64,000 nucleotides of DNA from Mactromeris polynyma (Eukaryota; Mollusca; Bivalvia; Venerida; Mactridae). This document shows, one piece after another, positions 36,372-48,434 of the stretch (positions are counted from its first letter, which is position 1; every line of letters starts with the position of its first letter). The DNA lies in the NCBI GenBank assembly GCA_032209605.1, contig JASFXZ010000038.1, positions 868,001 to 932,000 on the forward strand, read 5' to 3'. Both the position numbers and the translations under genes were made by a program. The notes beneath the pieces are model-generated. The model worked only from the letters and a program-made list of their open reading frames with translations. It did not search any database and was not told the DNA's origin.

Positions 36372-37198
36372 CTAATTTGGAGCGGATAAGGGATCTATAA
36401 AGACGTAAAAGGACTTTTCTATCAGTGCACGTACGTGTTGGATAAAAGTAAGTTTCCGGTCAAATATGACATCTAGGAATTTAAATTCAGGGACCACTTG
36501 GATTGGTGTATTGTTCATGTGAAGGCTTGGTTCAGGATGCATACCCCGAAGTTTGCAAAAGTGCATGCACTTAGTTTTGGCCTTAGAAAATTTGAAGCCA
36601 TTTTTATCGGCCCAAGTTTGGAGTTTATTTAGACATTGTTGGAGCTGTCGCTCTATTATATTCATATTGCGAGATCTGAAACATATGACAAAATCATCCA
36701 CATAGAGTGAACATTCTACTCCACGGTTAATAGCTTGCACAATGTTGTTTATCTTTACGCTGAAGAGTGTGACTGACAAGATACAGCCCTGTGGTACACC
36801 CATTTCCTGTTCGCGACGTCCTGATAATCTGTCACCAACACGAACGCGGAAGTAGCGTTCATTCAAGAATGCAGCTATAAAAAGTGGGAGGCGGCCTCTG
36901 AGACCAAAGTCATGAAGATCTTTCAGAATTCCATACTTCCAGGTAGTGTCGTAGGCACTTTCAAGATCAAAAAATACTGAAACAACATGTTGTTTATTAA
37001 TGAAAGCTTCTCTCAGAAATGTTTCTAAGCGCACAAGATGATCATTTGTACCACGTTGGCGGCGAAATCCGCTTTGGACATCAACAATTAGGTTGTTGGA
37101 TTCCAAGAACCACACAAGACGATCGTTTACCATTCGTTCCAATGTTTTGCAGATGCAACTTGTGAGAGCTATAGGGCGATACATATTAGGATCACTAG
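36372..37198 (-). pseudogene. LINE reverse transcriptase, N-truncated
   Basis: RT blocks in order: MYRPIALTSCICKTLERMV; VSVFFDLESAYDTTWKYGIL (first catalytic Asp block, Ala-Tyr-Asp); QEMGVPQGCILSVTLFSV; SLYVDDFVI with the YVDD catalytic pair; GFKFSKAKTKCMHF. The frame runs on upstream through the target duplication into mariner sequence, giving a 291-codon open frame whose first ~17 residues are not LINE. Near 36400 the frame is lost, with about 25 residues of the palm-thumb joint missing. Confidence 0.85.
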
Positions 37199-37210
37199 GT
37201 ACACGTGGTG
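37199..37210. repeat. 12-bp target-site duplication, 5' side of LINE
   Basis: GTACACGTGGTG; matches 34884-34895 without mismatch. Confidence 0.9.
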
Positions 37211-37546
37211 AAGATGTATCCACTGTTTGTAAATGTCCCTGTACCATGCGGAGTCATACTCATTATTAATAGCGGAAGTCGCATATCGGAGGTCTGTCAA
37301 GGAATGAAATCGCTGACCTTTAAGTTGAGTCTTGATGACCGGAAGGATGGCGAACTCAAACGGGGCCAGATCCGTCGAATATGGTGGGTGGGAAATATTC
37401 TCGAACCCAAGGACCACGATCTCCAGTCGTGTCTTCTCGGCGGTGTGTGATGAGGCATTGTCCATGTGGAGAATGAAAGCCTCGAGTGGAATACCGGGCC
37501 TCTTCTTCTGTAGTGCGTGCACTAGGTCTCGACGGAGCACCTGTTC
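37211..37546 (-). pseudogene. Mariner-family transposase, C-terminal third
   Basis: Minus-strand frame from VLRRDLVHALQKKRPG onward: LHMDNASSHTAEKT holds the second catalytic Asp, SHPPYSTDLAPFEFAILP the third acidic position, KTQLKGQRFHSLTDL and SAWYRDIYKQWIHLHH the C-terminal end. Between the Asp and the Glu of PFEF there are 34 residues; classical mariners have Asp at this place. The last codons lie beyond the LINE, after which a stop follows within about ten codons. Upstream of 37546 homology stops abruptly at TTGAACAG, which could be a 3' splice site or a deletion edge. Confidence 0.8.
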
Positions 37547-38329
37547 AAGAACAACAAATATTTACGACACTTAGTAATAAATATTGTAATTTGTCGAACT
37601 AGAAATTCGTAATTTATCATGAGAAAAAAAAAAAGACATTCAATAGTTATAGTTATATTAATTTAAGATCACTTTGTGTGATAAAGTTGAGTTTAAGTTT
37701 TCTGTTATAATTCATCTTATGCAGTGATAGTATAACTAAATATTTGATGAAAATATTAAATCTTACATCATTGATTGTATTAATTCTCAAACAAATACAA
37801 ATGGATTAAATACCCTGCTGAAGTACTCAGAGTTTACGTAGTCACAAATGAATTCGTAATGCTTCATCAATACCCAAACTTTATATCTGATTATTCAGAT
37901 AATATAATTTCTATGACAGAAATTTACTGCTACAGTCTAGCCATTAATCATGTGGTATGAAACATTAGCGGAGTGCAAAAGTCTCGTATCTATTCACTAA
38001 TGATCTATGTTGCTTACACCACAAACTGCATATCTAGACACAGATAAAGGCTGACCAGACTAAAGCAATGGCACTTTAAAAAAAACACACTTTTCATAGA
38101 CGTCAATTTGTTGCCGGTGAAATGCTTACAATTCTTGTGACAAAAGAGTCTCTATTTCATGGTAGTGGCAATGCTATCTCGTGATTTATTCAGAAGTTGT
38201 TCTGTAGTTGACTTCTCCGATAGTGTACGTCTAAATGCTAAATTGCTAAATGGTGTCTGTGTTAATGTTGTGTCGGATTTTAGAAATAAACACTAAAGGT
38301 AATATATGCTAGTTGTCGTGTAGGTCACG
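37547..38329. other. No recognisable feature
   Basis: AT-rich, with an A-run at 37623-37635. I looked here for the mariner N-terminal HTH domain on the minus strand and did not find it. Confidence 0.4.
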
Positions 38330-39925
38330 CGACTCGCGAGAAAACGTTCATATGGCAAATCTAACGGTCCGGCAGTGCGGAATTGTTAAAAAGCATAGTT
38401 GTATACGAAGTCAAACAACGCATTCGTCATGTTGCATATTTCATGATCACTATGAAGAAAATAATCATGCCTGTCGTATTTCTGTTCATTAAGTTACTTC
38501 TGGCCTCGTGGCCACAATGCACTAGTTTTCAAAATGCTGATAAATAGCAAGTATCATCACGCTAGCAGTTCCATCAACCCAGACGCCAGGCATGGGCGAC
38601 GTTATTTTCCTTGTTTGGATAATCTGTACTGTCACTATTGATACCTTGTAATATATGTAAAAAAGCACCTTAGTTAATAGGCAATGCTGCAGCACAGTTG
38701 CACATGAAGGTTTTTTAATTTCACATCAAAAGTAAAGCAAAGAGTGGTAGAAAGTTATCAGATTCAACGGTCTCTTTGTCCACGAAGACCAAAACGTCAA
38801 CTACAGTCAGCCGATGAGCCCTTTTACCAAATTTCAGAGAATAATTTTCAATATAAAACTGTCATAAGTACCGTGTCGCAGTAGAATCCCTCTTGCCACT
38901 CAGGTAAACATAGGCAATACAACAGTTTCAGTTCGCGCTTCAGAAATTACACAAAATTTACCCAGTTGCAATAAACACAGTTTAAACTGAACCAGTCCAT
39001 CTAAGAGCAGCTTTGTATTGGGAAATTTAAAACAGTTTCTTCCTAGGTTGCAATGTCATTACCGGAGTCATACTCGTACAGACAATCAGTCAAATCGAAG
39101 TTAGTCGCCGTTTCGATTACCACTTTGCCGTACTCACCAGATTGGCACACCAAAACATAAACCGGATTTACTAGGACTGTACCAGGAATCAGAGGGGCCG
39201 CCAAGCCGGTTGCTAGTTAAAAAGAATCGACACAGTGTTTTGTAAGATGATATGCGGTGAAGTTCAATAATGGTCACATATGTTACTTGGTTGTAGTGTT
39301 ATGAGCGTTTCATCTTGTCTTCAAATGGAACTACACTACTGGAAAATGGTGTTCAGCAGAATTGCACATAGCACGATTTCTTCTCGTGATCCGCTATAAT
39401 GAGAGCAAGTGGATAAAGAGAGTTAACTCTCACAGATACAGCGATTCATATCTGCTCAGGACTGCTTGACGCAAATAATAATCGCACAACTATGTGAATT
39501 GTATCACGGCCTGTTTCGTACAACATATATTCTGATTACAGGGTTCAGTATATTGCAAGAAAATAATCGGTAATGAGGTGGATCGGATGATTTGTAGGGC
39601 AGACAAAATGGACAGGTTGCGATTGGATGGTACTTGGGTAAATATTTTTCTACAATCTTTTGATAATTTATTGTATTCTATACAAAAAAGGATTACCTAG
39701 ACTTCTGTCATGAATAATAAGAACAAAGTCATCACGTAGCATTTGTATGATACGCAATAGACATGTAGATGCACATTCAAAACAACATACCATATTTTTA
39801 AAGCATGTGTAACAATTAAATAAATGACACTGCAGTCACGAATGCACTTAGAAGCAGTATCGACGATGTAGTAATTAATATACCCGTGCTCTCTAATATG
39901 GATCATGTGTAATACATAATGTTTG

Positions 39926-40172
39926 TAAAGGAGAGAGAATAAGTTGCTACAGGGAACGCCACATACACAAGAAAGTGCCTCAACACACAGATCTCTTGGA
40001 AAACAACAATCCATAAAACATAAGGCACTTAAGGAGGTTAAAGTGTACATACGTTAAGGAACAGAGGCGGAAGGAATGGCCTGGCAGACCATGAGGAATA
40101 ACTAGGAGAACTAATGAATGGAAAAGATCACAGGACAAGTCAAGACAGCTGGCAACAATAGGCCGAAATATG
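39926..40172 (-). repeat. ~260-bp dispersed repeat inserted in block A
   Basis: Block A reads AATGTTTGTAAA then the repeat starting GAGAGAGAATAAGTTGC, and resumes after GGCAGCAAC with TATCATATATA. Block B runs from ACATTTGTAAA straight into TAGCAATATCGTATATA near 49210. The paired empty site defines both ends to within a few bases. The copy shares long identical runs with 13475-13735. Confidence 0.75.
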
Positions 40173-41209
40173 GCAGCAACTATCATATATATGTATATAA
40201 ACGTATCGATAAATGTGTCATCATACAGCGTATACCAATACAGACATTGTTGCAACACGATGTAGAAAGCGATATATTCTCTCAAACTCGCTAGTTGTAT
40301 TCCAGGAAGAAATACAGAAATATCTAGATAATAAAGTCATGTTTTAAGGAACTTGAAAAATCGGTCAATGACGCTACCGACTTGTATCCAGACAAATAAA
40401 ATACATGAAAGTAGTTGTCTATGTAGTATCAATAGATATACTGCATCAAATTGAAAAATAAGAAACAGTTTTCCAAGAATGACTAACATGAGCATGGCTA
40501 ACTAATTATGGCCTACATTTTATTTATTTACCGATAAATGAAACCTTAAAGCCCTATCACACCGAACTCGTTCTCACTACGTTCTGAAAAATGGAGCCGA
40601 ACAGACTTAAGCTGTTTGCAAACGGAGAGGACAAAGTAGTAGCAACTTTTTACGGTCTGTTTACGAACTTCATGGACGGGTTTGATCGGGAATGGTGCTC
40701 TAGAACTTTGAGCCGGCTCAAAATTTTCGGGCGACCATCCCGTCTTGCAATTAGACGGAGTGACAACGTACTTAAAATGAGATGGACGTACTACGAACGG
40801 AATTGCCGTACTTGGGATCGTACTAGGGAGTTGCCATGAAGTGGTGCGGTCGGGCGTCAATTGGCAGTACGTGTGCACAAAGACCGGATCCGTTTGTAGC
40901 ATGTCAATTCCGTTTACAGACAGACCAAAATCGACCGCATTACGTCCTTAGTGCGTCGTTATTCCGTCTAAATACGATCAAAACAAAATAACAAGTTCTG
41001 AACAAGTTTGCAACACCTTTCTACTGAGTTCCAAAAAATACTGTAGGTTCTCTCAGTACGCTCTTCTCGTTTTGAGTACGTTTATTGCGTTCTCACGCAG
41101 TTCTTAAAACGTCCACCCCGTCTGCAGTACAATCAGACAAGGTATGGTATAAATAGGGGTCGTTTTTTCGCAGGTTCATCATTTGGGCACAAACTTTTAA
41201 AATATATGC

Positions 41210-41390
41210 CCAGAAACATGGATAACCTTGCAGCTCTTAACATGATGAATGTTGGTTTCATGGATTTTTTGTTGGATGCAGTGAGATGGTAGAGCAACGG
41301 AAAAGAAGAAGGAATTGTTAAAACCGGAGAGAAGATTAGCCATAGGACATTATCATCAGCTGATGGAGGAGCTCCACTGGTCTATATCAC
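41210..41390 (+). pseudogene. Harbinger transposase N-terminal remnant (element 2)
   Basis: From an ATG at about 41208 the frame reads MPRNMDNLAALNMMNVGF and stops after DAVRW. After a frameshift it continues RRLAIGHYHQLMEELHW. The HYHQLMEEL segment matches QYHQLMEEL of the element 1 transposase, and sits at the same place in the F-G-x-Y block. All catalytic regions are missing. Confidence 0.65.
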
Positions 41391-41629
41391 CAGACTTCTT
41401 CTTCAGCTTGGTGTAGTGGGTCCTCATGCTGTTGTACAAGATCATCAGCTCATCAATGCTCGCACCCATTACAGAGGATAAAACATCCTCATTCTGTTTA
41501 CTTCCATACCCAGGAACTGGCACAGGAGGCTCAGTAACTTGGGGTGATCTGGCCGGGCTTCAGTTGAACAGGAGCTTGGGGATATTTGGGTAGTGGCTGC
41601 TTTAACACGACTCTCTTCCTTGGAGGCAT
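41353..41629 (-). pseudogene. Harbinger accessory ORF, Myb/SANT-like remnant (element 2)
   Basis: Starts MPPRKRVVLKQPLPKYPQAP at 41629. A frameshift follows, then EDVLSSVMGASIDELMILYN and SMRTHYTKLKKKSGDIDQWS before two stops at 41353-41358. The pattern S-M-R-T-x(3)-K-L-x-K-K-S-G followed by a D/R-x-W is the recognisable core of the Harbinger-encoded Myb-like protein that partners the transposase for nuclear import and DNA binding. The C-terminus is joined directly to the truncated transposase end. Confidence 0.7.
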
Positions 41630-44600
41630 GATGATCACAAGGATGCAATGGTCACAACGATGGTCACGATGCTTGTCACAACTGTTGTGGACTTAATCTT
41701 TACAGCTTGAAAATGAGGACTGGCAGAAACGTGCTGGGTTTTTATAGCCGTCAGGCCAGTACGTGATTGTAATTACGTTCTGAACGCACCAGGGACGAGA
41801 TGAGGACGTGGTCAAAACCAGTTAAACTGTTTGTGAACGAGGTTATCGAGTTGAACGGATTTCGACGTATAAGGAACGAAGTAGAACTAGTTACAAACGG
41901 GTTTAAACTGACTACAGACGGGCTTGGACTGCTGGGAAACGGTGTCTCCATGAGGTGAACGGGCAATTTTACCCGATCTGAACTTGATATAAACGGACTG
42001 TAGACGGGATAAAGACGAGATGGACTTATCGAGAACTGTTTATGAACTAACTAGGGTCGCATTGTAGACATTGTCCGGCCAAAGCTATACGTTCTAGCCA
42101 GACCACAACCCGTTGAACGTTTTTTTAGGACGGGTTCGGACGTTTTGAGAACCAGTTTGGTGTGACTGAAGCTTACCATATATAATATACTAACTGCTTA
42201 CAATCATTATAAAATTCGACTCGGCACCAAACGGCAACAAACGTGGTCCTTTTTATTTACATCCGCCACCTACAAAAATATTCTGGGTTATAATATACCT
42301 GAATCACTAACAAACGTTAACTTTTGTTTTTGTAGGAGGGTTGTACACCATGGAATATGGGGTTGTACGTTGTGAAAAATATTAAATTTGAAAATTACAA
42401 ATATATATACATATGTATATATTGTAAGTAATGATCCTAGGGGAGGGTTCTAGACCACATTGTTAAAACTGTTGGCCCAACCTTGTTGAATGTATATACA
42501 AGTTATTGTTTGATCGTGCAAATATGGTAGTTATATGTATAACTACAAAAAATATGATTAAAGTAAAAACTGATCCAGTCAACGTTGAATGCCGTTTGGA
42601 CCCCGGTCTAATTGCATTGCATTTGTAAGAAAATATACTTATTAATTATTTAAGTTAGAAGTAATAATCCTGATGAAACATATTACGATAGAGACTGATT
42701 GTTAAATCACGCATGTTAATGTCTGATTGATGACAAATCGCAACCACAACCGAACTATTACGGACAATGCCATCAGTCGAAACTGAGACATAAAATGCGA
42801 AAACACGTCCCAGATCTCACGGGATCCGAGAGAGAAACACCACCTCTATTTATGGATCTAATTTATTTTTATATAGTTGTCTGGCAAACATATTTTGTTA
42901 TGCAAAAAATATATCCTATATTATCCACTTCATCAAACTTTATTTTGCATATATCCGACAGTTCAGACGGAATGTTTAAATGTGTTTCCGCAATAATGAC
43001 AGTCTTACTGTATACGTACATTGGCAAAGATTAGAGAATATTTGGGAAATGCATAACTGGACGTTATTTCAAACAGAACATATGAATAGCATTACATATT
43101 TAAGAAACTACGATATTATACGTAAATGTATGGTTGAAAGCTTGTATGACTGGAAGATTGCACGCCCTGTACATAATTATTGATAGTATAATTGTTATAT
43201 TTTTTTCAGAAGAAAATGCTCATACATAATTAAAAAGTGTATAGACGTTTAAAATAATACACATATTTGTAAGTTACTAATCATCAACTAGAATTGTACG
43301 GTATATAGATTACTCCATTGGATATTGAAGCGTTTGGCTTTCCACACTCATGTTTTGTATTAAGATAGCTTATCATCAATATCCTGTATCTTTGATATCA
43401 AAGACAAATGAATACATCAAGTCATCAATGGGTTTGTGAATTTTTTTGATGGAGACAATTACTGAACATCCTGTAAATTAATCCACCATAACTATGGGTG
43501 CCCCGATTTTTAGCCAACTCTAACATTTCCATGACAACAATACAATTCATAATTCCTTACGGAAATAAGAAAAAAGTGTTTTATTGGTCCGTGGGAGATG
43601 TTGATATATACATTAGTAGTATTGGATAGTATTGGAAAGAAACAAAAAACAACACATTATATTCTCTCAGCAATATAATAAGAGTATACTACACTTCATT
43701 AGGTTATGTTGACAACAGTATAATATATATGTGTATACATGGTTTAAAGTAAACCATGTTGCGTGGAATCACTATAGCTTGAACAATACAGTGCTTGACC
43801 TTCAAAACATGTATGGAACATCTCTAAACAGCTAATACATGCTGTATAGCATACATGAGATGGTGTTTAGCCCTTCAAACTGCCCTTATAAATTGTTGAC
43901 AGAATCACCAGAACTGGCCATAAACGTAATTTTAAAGATTAAGAAAAAATATTTTTGATGATAGAGAATATCGTTTGTTCGGTCGTGGTCTAAATTTCCT
44001 AAGCAATACTGTCTAGCTTGTTGACGATTAGTTGGAATAATGTTAAAGTATTATAGAATGGGTGGGGTATATGAAAGGCAAGATATCTACACCGCAAATA
44101 GCAGGAAAAGCGTTAGGCAAAGATAAAAATATTTTCTATACGAAACCAATCGCTAGTCTACTGTATCAAGCCAAAATTAAATCAAGTCTGATGCTTTATG
44201 TACATGTATTCTCTCAGATAGCATTAGCGTGGAAGTCGAGAAGCTTTTTTCACAATATGTCGAACTTGTGACTGATAATCTTGCTAGAATTGCAAAATAA
44301 TTGGTTCGTAGAAACCACATATTTCAATGACTAACTTCATCATTACCATCGATCATGTTGCTAGACAATTTTCTCCGGGAAATAAATCACGTTCACAGGG
44401 AAATGCATCTTCCAATTGTTCTATCAGAAGTTTATATATCTATAGTTTTGCTCACTAATTGGCTAGTTGTTTAGCAACTGTTGTGTATATTTTGGAAAGG
44501 TTGATACTCAGCTATGCTTTCATGAAAATTGAACTAAAATTTGATGAAGTCGGATAATAAAAATATTAGTGTCCAAAACTGTTAAAGCGAACTTAGAGCA

Positions 44601-45103
44601 TGGCTGTCTTCGTACATGATGACATTGTTTTAACCACCCAACAAAATATAATATAAACATTTCGTCCAATAAATATTAAAAAGTAACAATGGTTATACCC
44701 TTAGTATATGATAGATCTTTATATCGAAATACCTATGACGGTCCGATTATCAATTATAACATGACATACGGTATAGAGTGGTAATAACACATATGTATTA
44801 TTTTCGACATTACAACAAAACCAAAGTGAGGTAGCTGCGCTCAAATGAGGTTGACATTGTTCAATCTTTATTAATATTACAAAAGCATTTTGTGGTTGAA
44901 AAAAATAAATAATTGTTGGAACTTTTTTGTTTGTTGCGACGGCTTTTGTTTACCAAAGACCGAATTACACACGCCATACTGTGCTTGCATATACGAGGTC
45001 AATGTAATGTTTTGACGAAAGTCAGCAGTTTCAGATATTATCTCATAAGTAGAAGTTACATTCACGCTCATTACCACTCTTGTAAGATGCTCTATATTCA
45101 GTG

Positions 45104-45181
45104 CAACCTCTCCAGAGCAACACCGTTTGAGAGATGTATGTTACGGGTGTTGTTGAGAAGTTGTTGCTCTACAGAGGTTGA
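45104..45181. repeat. Inverted CAACCTCT ... AGAGGTTG pair
   Basis: GCAACCTCTCCAGAGCAACA at the left pairs with TGTTGAGAAGTTGTTGCTCT followed by ACAGAGGTTG at the right. Block B keeps only the right half (GTTGCTACACGGAGGTTG near 53731). Could be a short MITE or an ancestral hairpin. Confidence 0.45.
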
Positions 45182-45799
45182 ATTCCTAGTATTGTACTGC
45201 GGAAATTGGATATCATTGCTCAAGAGAAGTTGTAGCTAGTCCGAGAACCGCTCCATGAATGTTCCATTGTATATATAGTGAAATATTTTATCAGGATATG
45301 TTAAAACTAGACATGTTCTTTCCTGCAGTGTAAACCGATAAGTTTTATACGATGTTATAAATAATGTCATAATTTCCCTTATTGTAGTGATTGTCTGATG
45401 GAACCTCGTCTAATTTGTCGATATGACAGACCCATTAATGAAACATAGAAATCCTCTAAAATTTTCTAGTTGAATACAAATCAATTACATCTATTAACCA
45501 CTCTTTTGTAGAGGCTGTGACATGTATACACCAATATAAGTTATAATAGCACCTCTTCAGATATTTTCTCTACGTTCTGTGGATACCGTTCCGATTTGTA
45601 GCGAACATTCATAGATTCAGACTGAAAGTGTTGTGTACAAGCCAATATCGATATTGTTCATCTAAAATTGTTAGCTGTAATGCTCATATTTATGATAAAT
45701 TGTAAGTATTAAAACTGCAAGAAAGCATAAATATCAACCAAAAACTACGTACAGCATGACAGCGATAGGTGGAAATTATGAACAAATATATAAATACTC

Positions 45800-45845
45800 A
45801 TGGAGAGAGAATAAGTTGTTACAGGGAACTCCACATACACAAGAC
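45800..45845 (-). repeat. ~260-bp dispersed repeat, short fragment
   Basis: GGAGAGAGAATAAGTTGTTA and ACTCCACATACACAAG match the terminal 45 bp of the repeat. It ends just before the Tc1 remnant. Confidence 0.55.
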
Positions 45846-45861
45846 AATTGTTCTCAATCCA

Positions 45862-46466
45862 GTTTCGTTCTGTTAGTTGGACGACACCAAGAACCCGGCT
45901 CTGTCGCTGATCTTCCAAGTCAAGGTCGCAAAAGAATTACGTGATTTCCTAAAGACAGCCATATTGTCCTAACGCACCTCCTATGTCGCTTCCAAACAGC
46001 AACATGGAATAAGAAGACAACAAGGGATATAATCAGCAACGTATTAGTCGATCCATCGTGCGTCAACGCCTTTTAGATACCGAAATATCAGCCCATGATT
46101 CATAGATGGGTATTTATACCAGAGTGCCGCCGTAACTGCGATTCATGGTGTCGTCGGCATCGACGATAGACGCAATATCAGTGAAAAGGTGCTCTTTTCA
46201 CTGACGAACCTAGATTTCGTATAGATATGCTGGATGGGAGTAGTAAGGTGCTGTGTCGCCGAGGTGAATGTTACGCATAATGGCTGCGTCAGACAGCATG
46301 CACGGTGGGGACCAGATTGAGCGGCGATTGTACAATGGACGTCACTCACAAGGCCCAGTTAGTATAGGCACTGATAGACGAGTGTGATGCAATACTACAA
46401 TACAGGATGCAGCGTCTCAGTAGTATGGCGCGCAGATGCCAGTCTGTAGTAGACGCAAACGAAAGA
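45862..46466 (+). pseudogene. Tc1-like transposase pseudogene
   Basis: Plus-strand fragments in canonical Tc1 order: QEPGSVADLPSQGRKRIT (end of the paired HTH, usually R-x-T-G-S-V-x-D-x-P-x-x-G-R-P-R-x-T); HIVLTHLLCRFQTATW; RISRSIVRQRL (second HTH); LFTDEPRFRIDMLDGSSKVL and CRRGECYA (first catalytic Asp block, F-x-D-E-x-R-F). A deletion removes the part holding the second and third catalytic residues, and homology resumes at MQRLSSMARRCQSVVDANE, the usual C-terminus. Stops and frameshifts throughout. It lies in the gap between duplication blocks A and B. Confidence 0.85.
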
Positions 46467-47617
46467 AGAGTACTGTTGTTGTAATGCCCGATGAAACACA
46501 TTACTAATCTCATTGATAGTAATTGGTGCTTGTGCTAAAGTTGTGACGCCTTTCAGAAATAAATCCTCACAGCGACATGTTATAGTCAACATTCGATGAC
46601 ACGTAACTATTTACCACATGGACATATTTCATGGTACCATTGAACGAATCGGTGTGTGTCGGTCACGTGAAAACAATTTTGTTGGCAAAGCAAATTGATT
46701 AATGTGTGTAATTGAAAAAGAAGTCAAACAACTCGTTCGTCATGTTGCATTATTCATGATCAATTATAAAGAACATAACCATGCCTGGCGTATTTGCAGT
46801 TCATCCATATACTTCTGGTAATTAGAGTTAATATAACTGACACCAGAAAGGAATGGTATATTATTGCAGGTATAGACGCTCTGGGTGTTTCCTCATAAAC
46901 ATGTGATGTAAAATAGGGATTATCATGCATGGCTTAATATTCGTGTACTAATTATGTTTTAATTAATAAATTTCTTGATTGTGATTGCCTACTTATATCA
47001 ATTATATTTTGCTTTATTTCAGTTTCCTTTTGCCCTAAGGTTAATTGCACTCTAGAAATGCGTTGAAACGCTGTGCAGTTGCAAAAAAATAACTGTATTT
47101 AGAAATTGGCAATATGTAACCACTCATTACAATTTAAGCGTTCGTGAGACAGACATTTTTAACATGATTAAATCTTATCGACATTCATTACTTTCCGGTA
47201 AAAATTGGCTCGCGACACATGTATTATTGTGTATTATTTAAACGAGTTTGGTTAAGTGACATTTCTAAAAATCAAAATGGAGATTTCACTTAAATAACTT
47301 AAATGTTCGAGTTTATGTTTTAATAAATCATTGTGCTAAGCATCACTTAAACCAATATCATTTTCCCAAATGGAAAAATACTGCTTTGACTATCTTGCGA
47401 GATACTAACGCGACTCTGTGGACTCTCAAATTTACCAGTTTGGTCCCGGGTAGCTAAACGAACACATAGCCAGAAATGATAACATTTTGTAAGATGTTTG
47501 GCGGTTTAGTTCGACATATTTTTTCGCAGTGTTACGAGCGCTTTATTAAGTCTATACAGTCTGGTATAAAACAGAAAATGGTTGTATTGCTCTTTCATTA
47601 GAACTTGGTTTAAACTA

Positions 47618-47822
47618 ATTTATTTTACATCGATTGTGAAACAAATTCTTACAACTTATATTAATCACTCTCGATGGCTGCTTCCTGGCTACCAACCAGT
47701 TCTCGCGCCAAATTTAGGGATCGTGAAGTTTTTTATCAAACCCTGCTCATTGTGGGGCTCGAGCTCACGACCTTCGGATCAGGAGTCAGGCGCTCTACCC
47801 ATGGACCACTGCGTATCCCTAG
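47618..47822 (-). mobile_element. tRNA-headed SINE (family 1), copy 2
   Basis: Head on the minus strand from about 47820: CAGTGGTCCATGGGTAGAGC (box A region), CTGACTCCTGATCCGAAGG, GGTCGTGAGCTCGAGCCCC (box B). Body with GGTAGCCAGGAAGCAGCC and ATAAGTTGTAAGAA. About 90% identical by eye with 21660-21858. Absent from the matching position of block A. Confidence 0.8.
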
Positions 47823-48434
47823 TTCACTAGAACTAAATACTGATATCACAGTGTTAAGTAAATTTTAGGGGATAAGCCGCGATAATCGGCCCGCAGTAAG
47901 TATATATCGACACATTATCACGACCCGGTCCCGCTAAGTCGTTTATTTATGTCGATAATACACAACTTACTATACTGCCATTTGCTCATTTCTGCATAGA
48001 TGAAGTTAAGAAATGTTAGTATATCTGAATCTTTCTAATTTATGGACGAACTCTCGATTCGGAAAAAAGTTCTTAAAACTTGGGATGTTCTATTTTGTGA
48101 TTACTTCAGATACAATCAATCCCAAATAGAAATAGAGAGAGGCACAATTCAAATATATCTGCCAGATATTGCTGTGTATTCACTGAAGCGGCCATTGTGG
48201 TCAAGTGCTCACGTCTCAGATAGGCGTTGACGTCGCCCGATTATTTTATAATGCCCCCGACAAGGGTCATAATTGCAGAATATGCTATTCAAATGTTTTA
48301 CTATTTATAGTAAGGAATGTATTATTTGCACATAACATAATACCACTCCGATTTGATCCACTATAATGACTGCTAGTGGCCAAAGCTAAAGCGAATGAAC
48401 TCAAGGATTAATACTGCAAGTCTTATTTACACCA

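Larger units (their letters stand above)
34896..37198 (-). mobile_element. 5'-truncated Nimb/I-like LINE (non-LTR retrotransposon)
   Basis: A 2303-bp insertion on the minus strand, bounded by the 12-bp duplication. In minus-strand order it encodes most of a reverse transcriptase, a linker, an RNase H domain and a C-terminal Cys/His-type zinc-binding segment, then ~150 bp of 3' untranslated sequence ending at 34896 without a long poly-A. The endonuclease and ORF1 are missing: the element begins inside the RT fingers, the usual outcome of incomplete target-primed reverse transcription. RT plus C-terminal RNase H fits the I superfamily, and sequence style fits Nimb elements of molluscs (from memory). 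Frameshifts and stops show it is dead. Confidence 0.85.
34631..37546 (-). mobile_element. Mariner-type transposon remnant split by a LINE
   Basis: The 3' end (minus-strand sense) is TACGAGGGATGATCCAAAAT at 34631, a typical mariner terminal sequence. The C-terminal part of the transposase lies at 37211-37546. Between them is a 2.3-kb LINE with its own target duplication. Homology to mariner stops at 37546; the N-terminal two thirds and the other terminal repeat are not recognisable beyond it. Confidence 0.7.
40549..42172. mobile_element. Harbinger-type DNA transposon, deletion derivative (element 2)
   Basis: Inverted ends AAGCCCTATCACACC and GGTGTGACTGAAGC, flanked by TTA on both sides (40546-40548 and 42173-42175). 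The interior carries a transposase N-terminus (plus) and an accessory ORF remnant (minus), convergent and fused. Long subterminal zones (40565-41180 and 41740-42150) are made of degenerate words such as GACGGG, TACGAACGG and AACGGA. About 1.62 kb; non-autonomous. Confidence 0.8.
38330..45660 (+). repeat. Segmental duplication, block A
   Basis: Diverged but collinear with block B (46640-55060). Anchors: 38408-38495 with 46726-46812; 39240-39290 with 47490-47550; 39390-39440 with 48355-48410; 39560-39615 with 48815-48870; 39830-39925 with 49100-49225; 42665-42995 with 49790-50120; 43990-44430 with 52460-52885; 44700-44760 with 53610-53665; 45345-45640 with 54760-55060. Offsets change where one block carries an insertion. 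No gene is recognised in either block. Confidence 0.75.
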
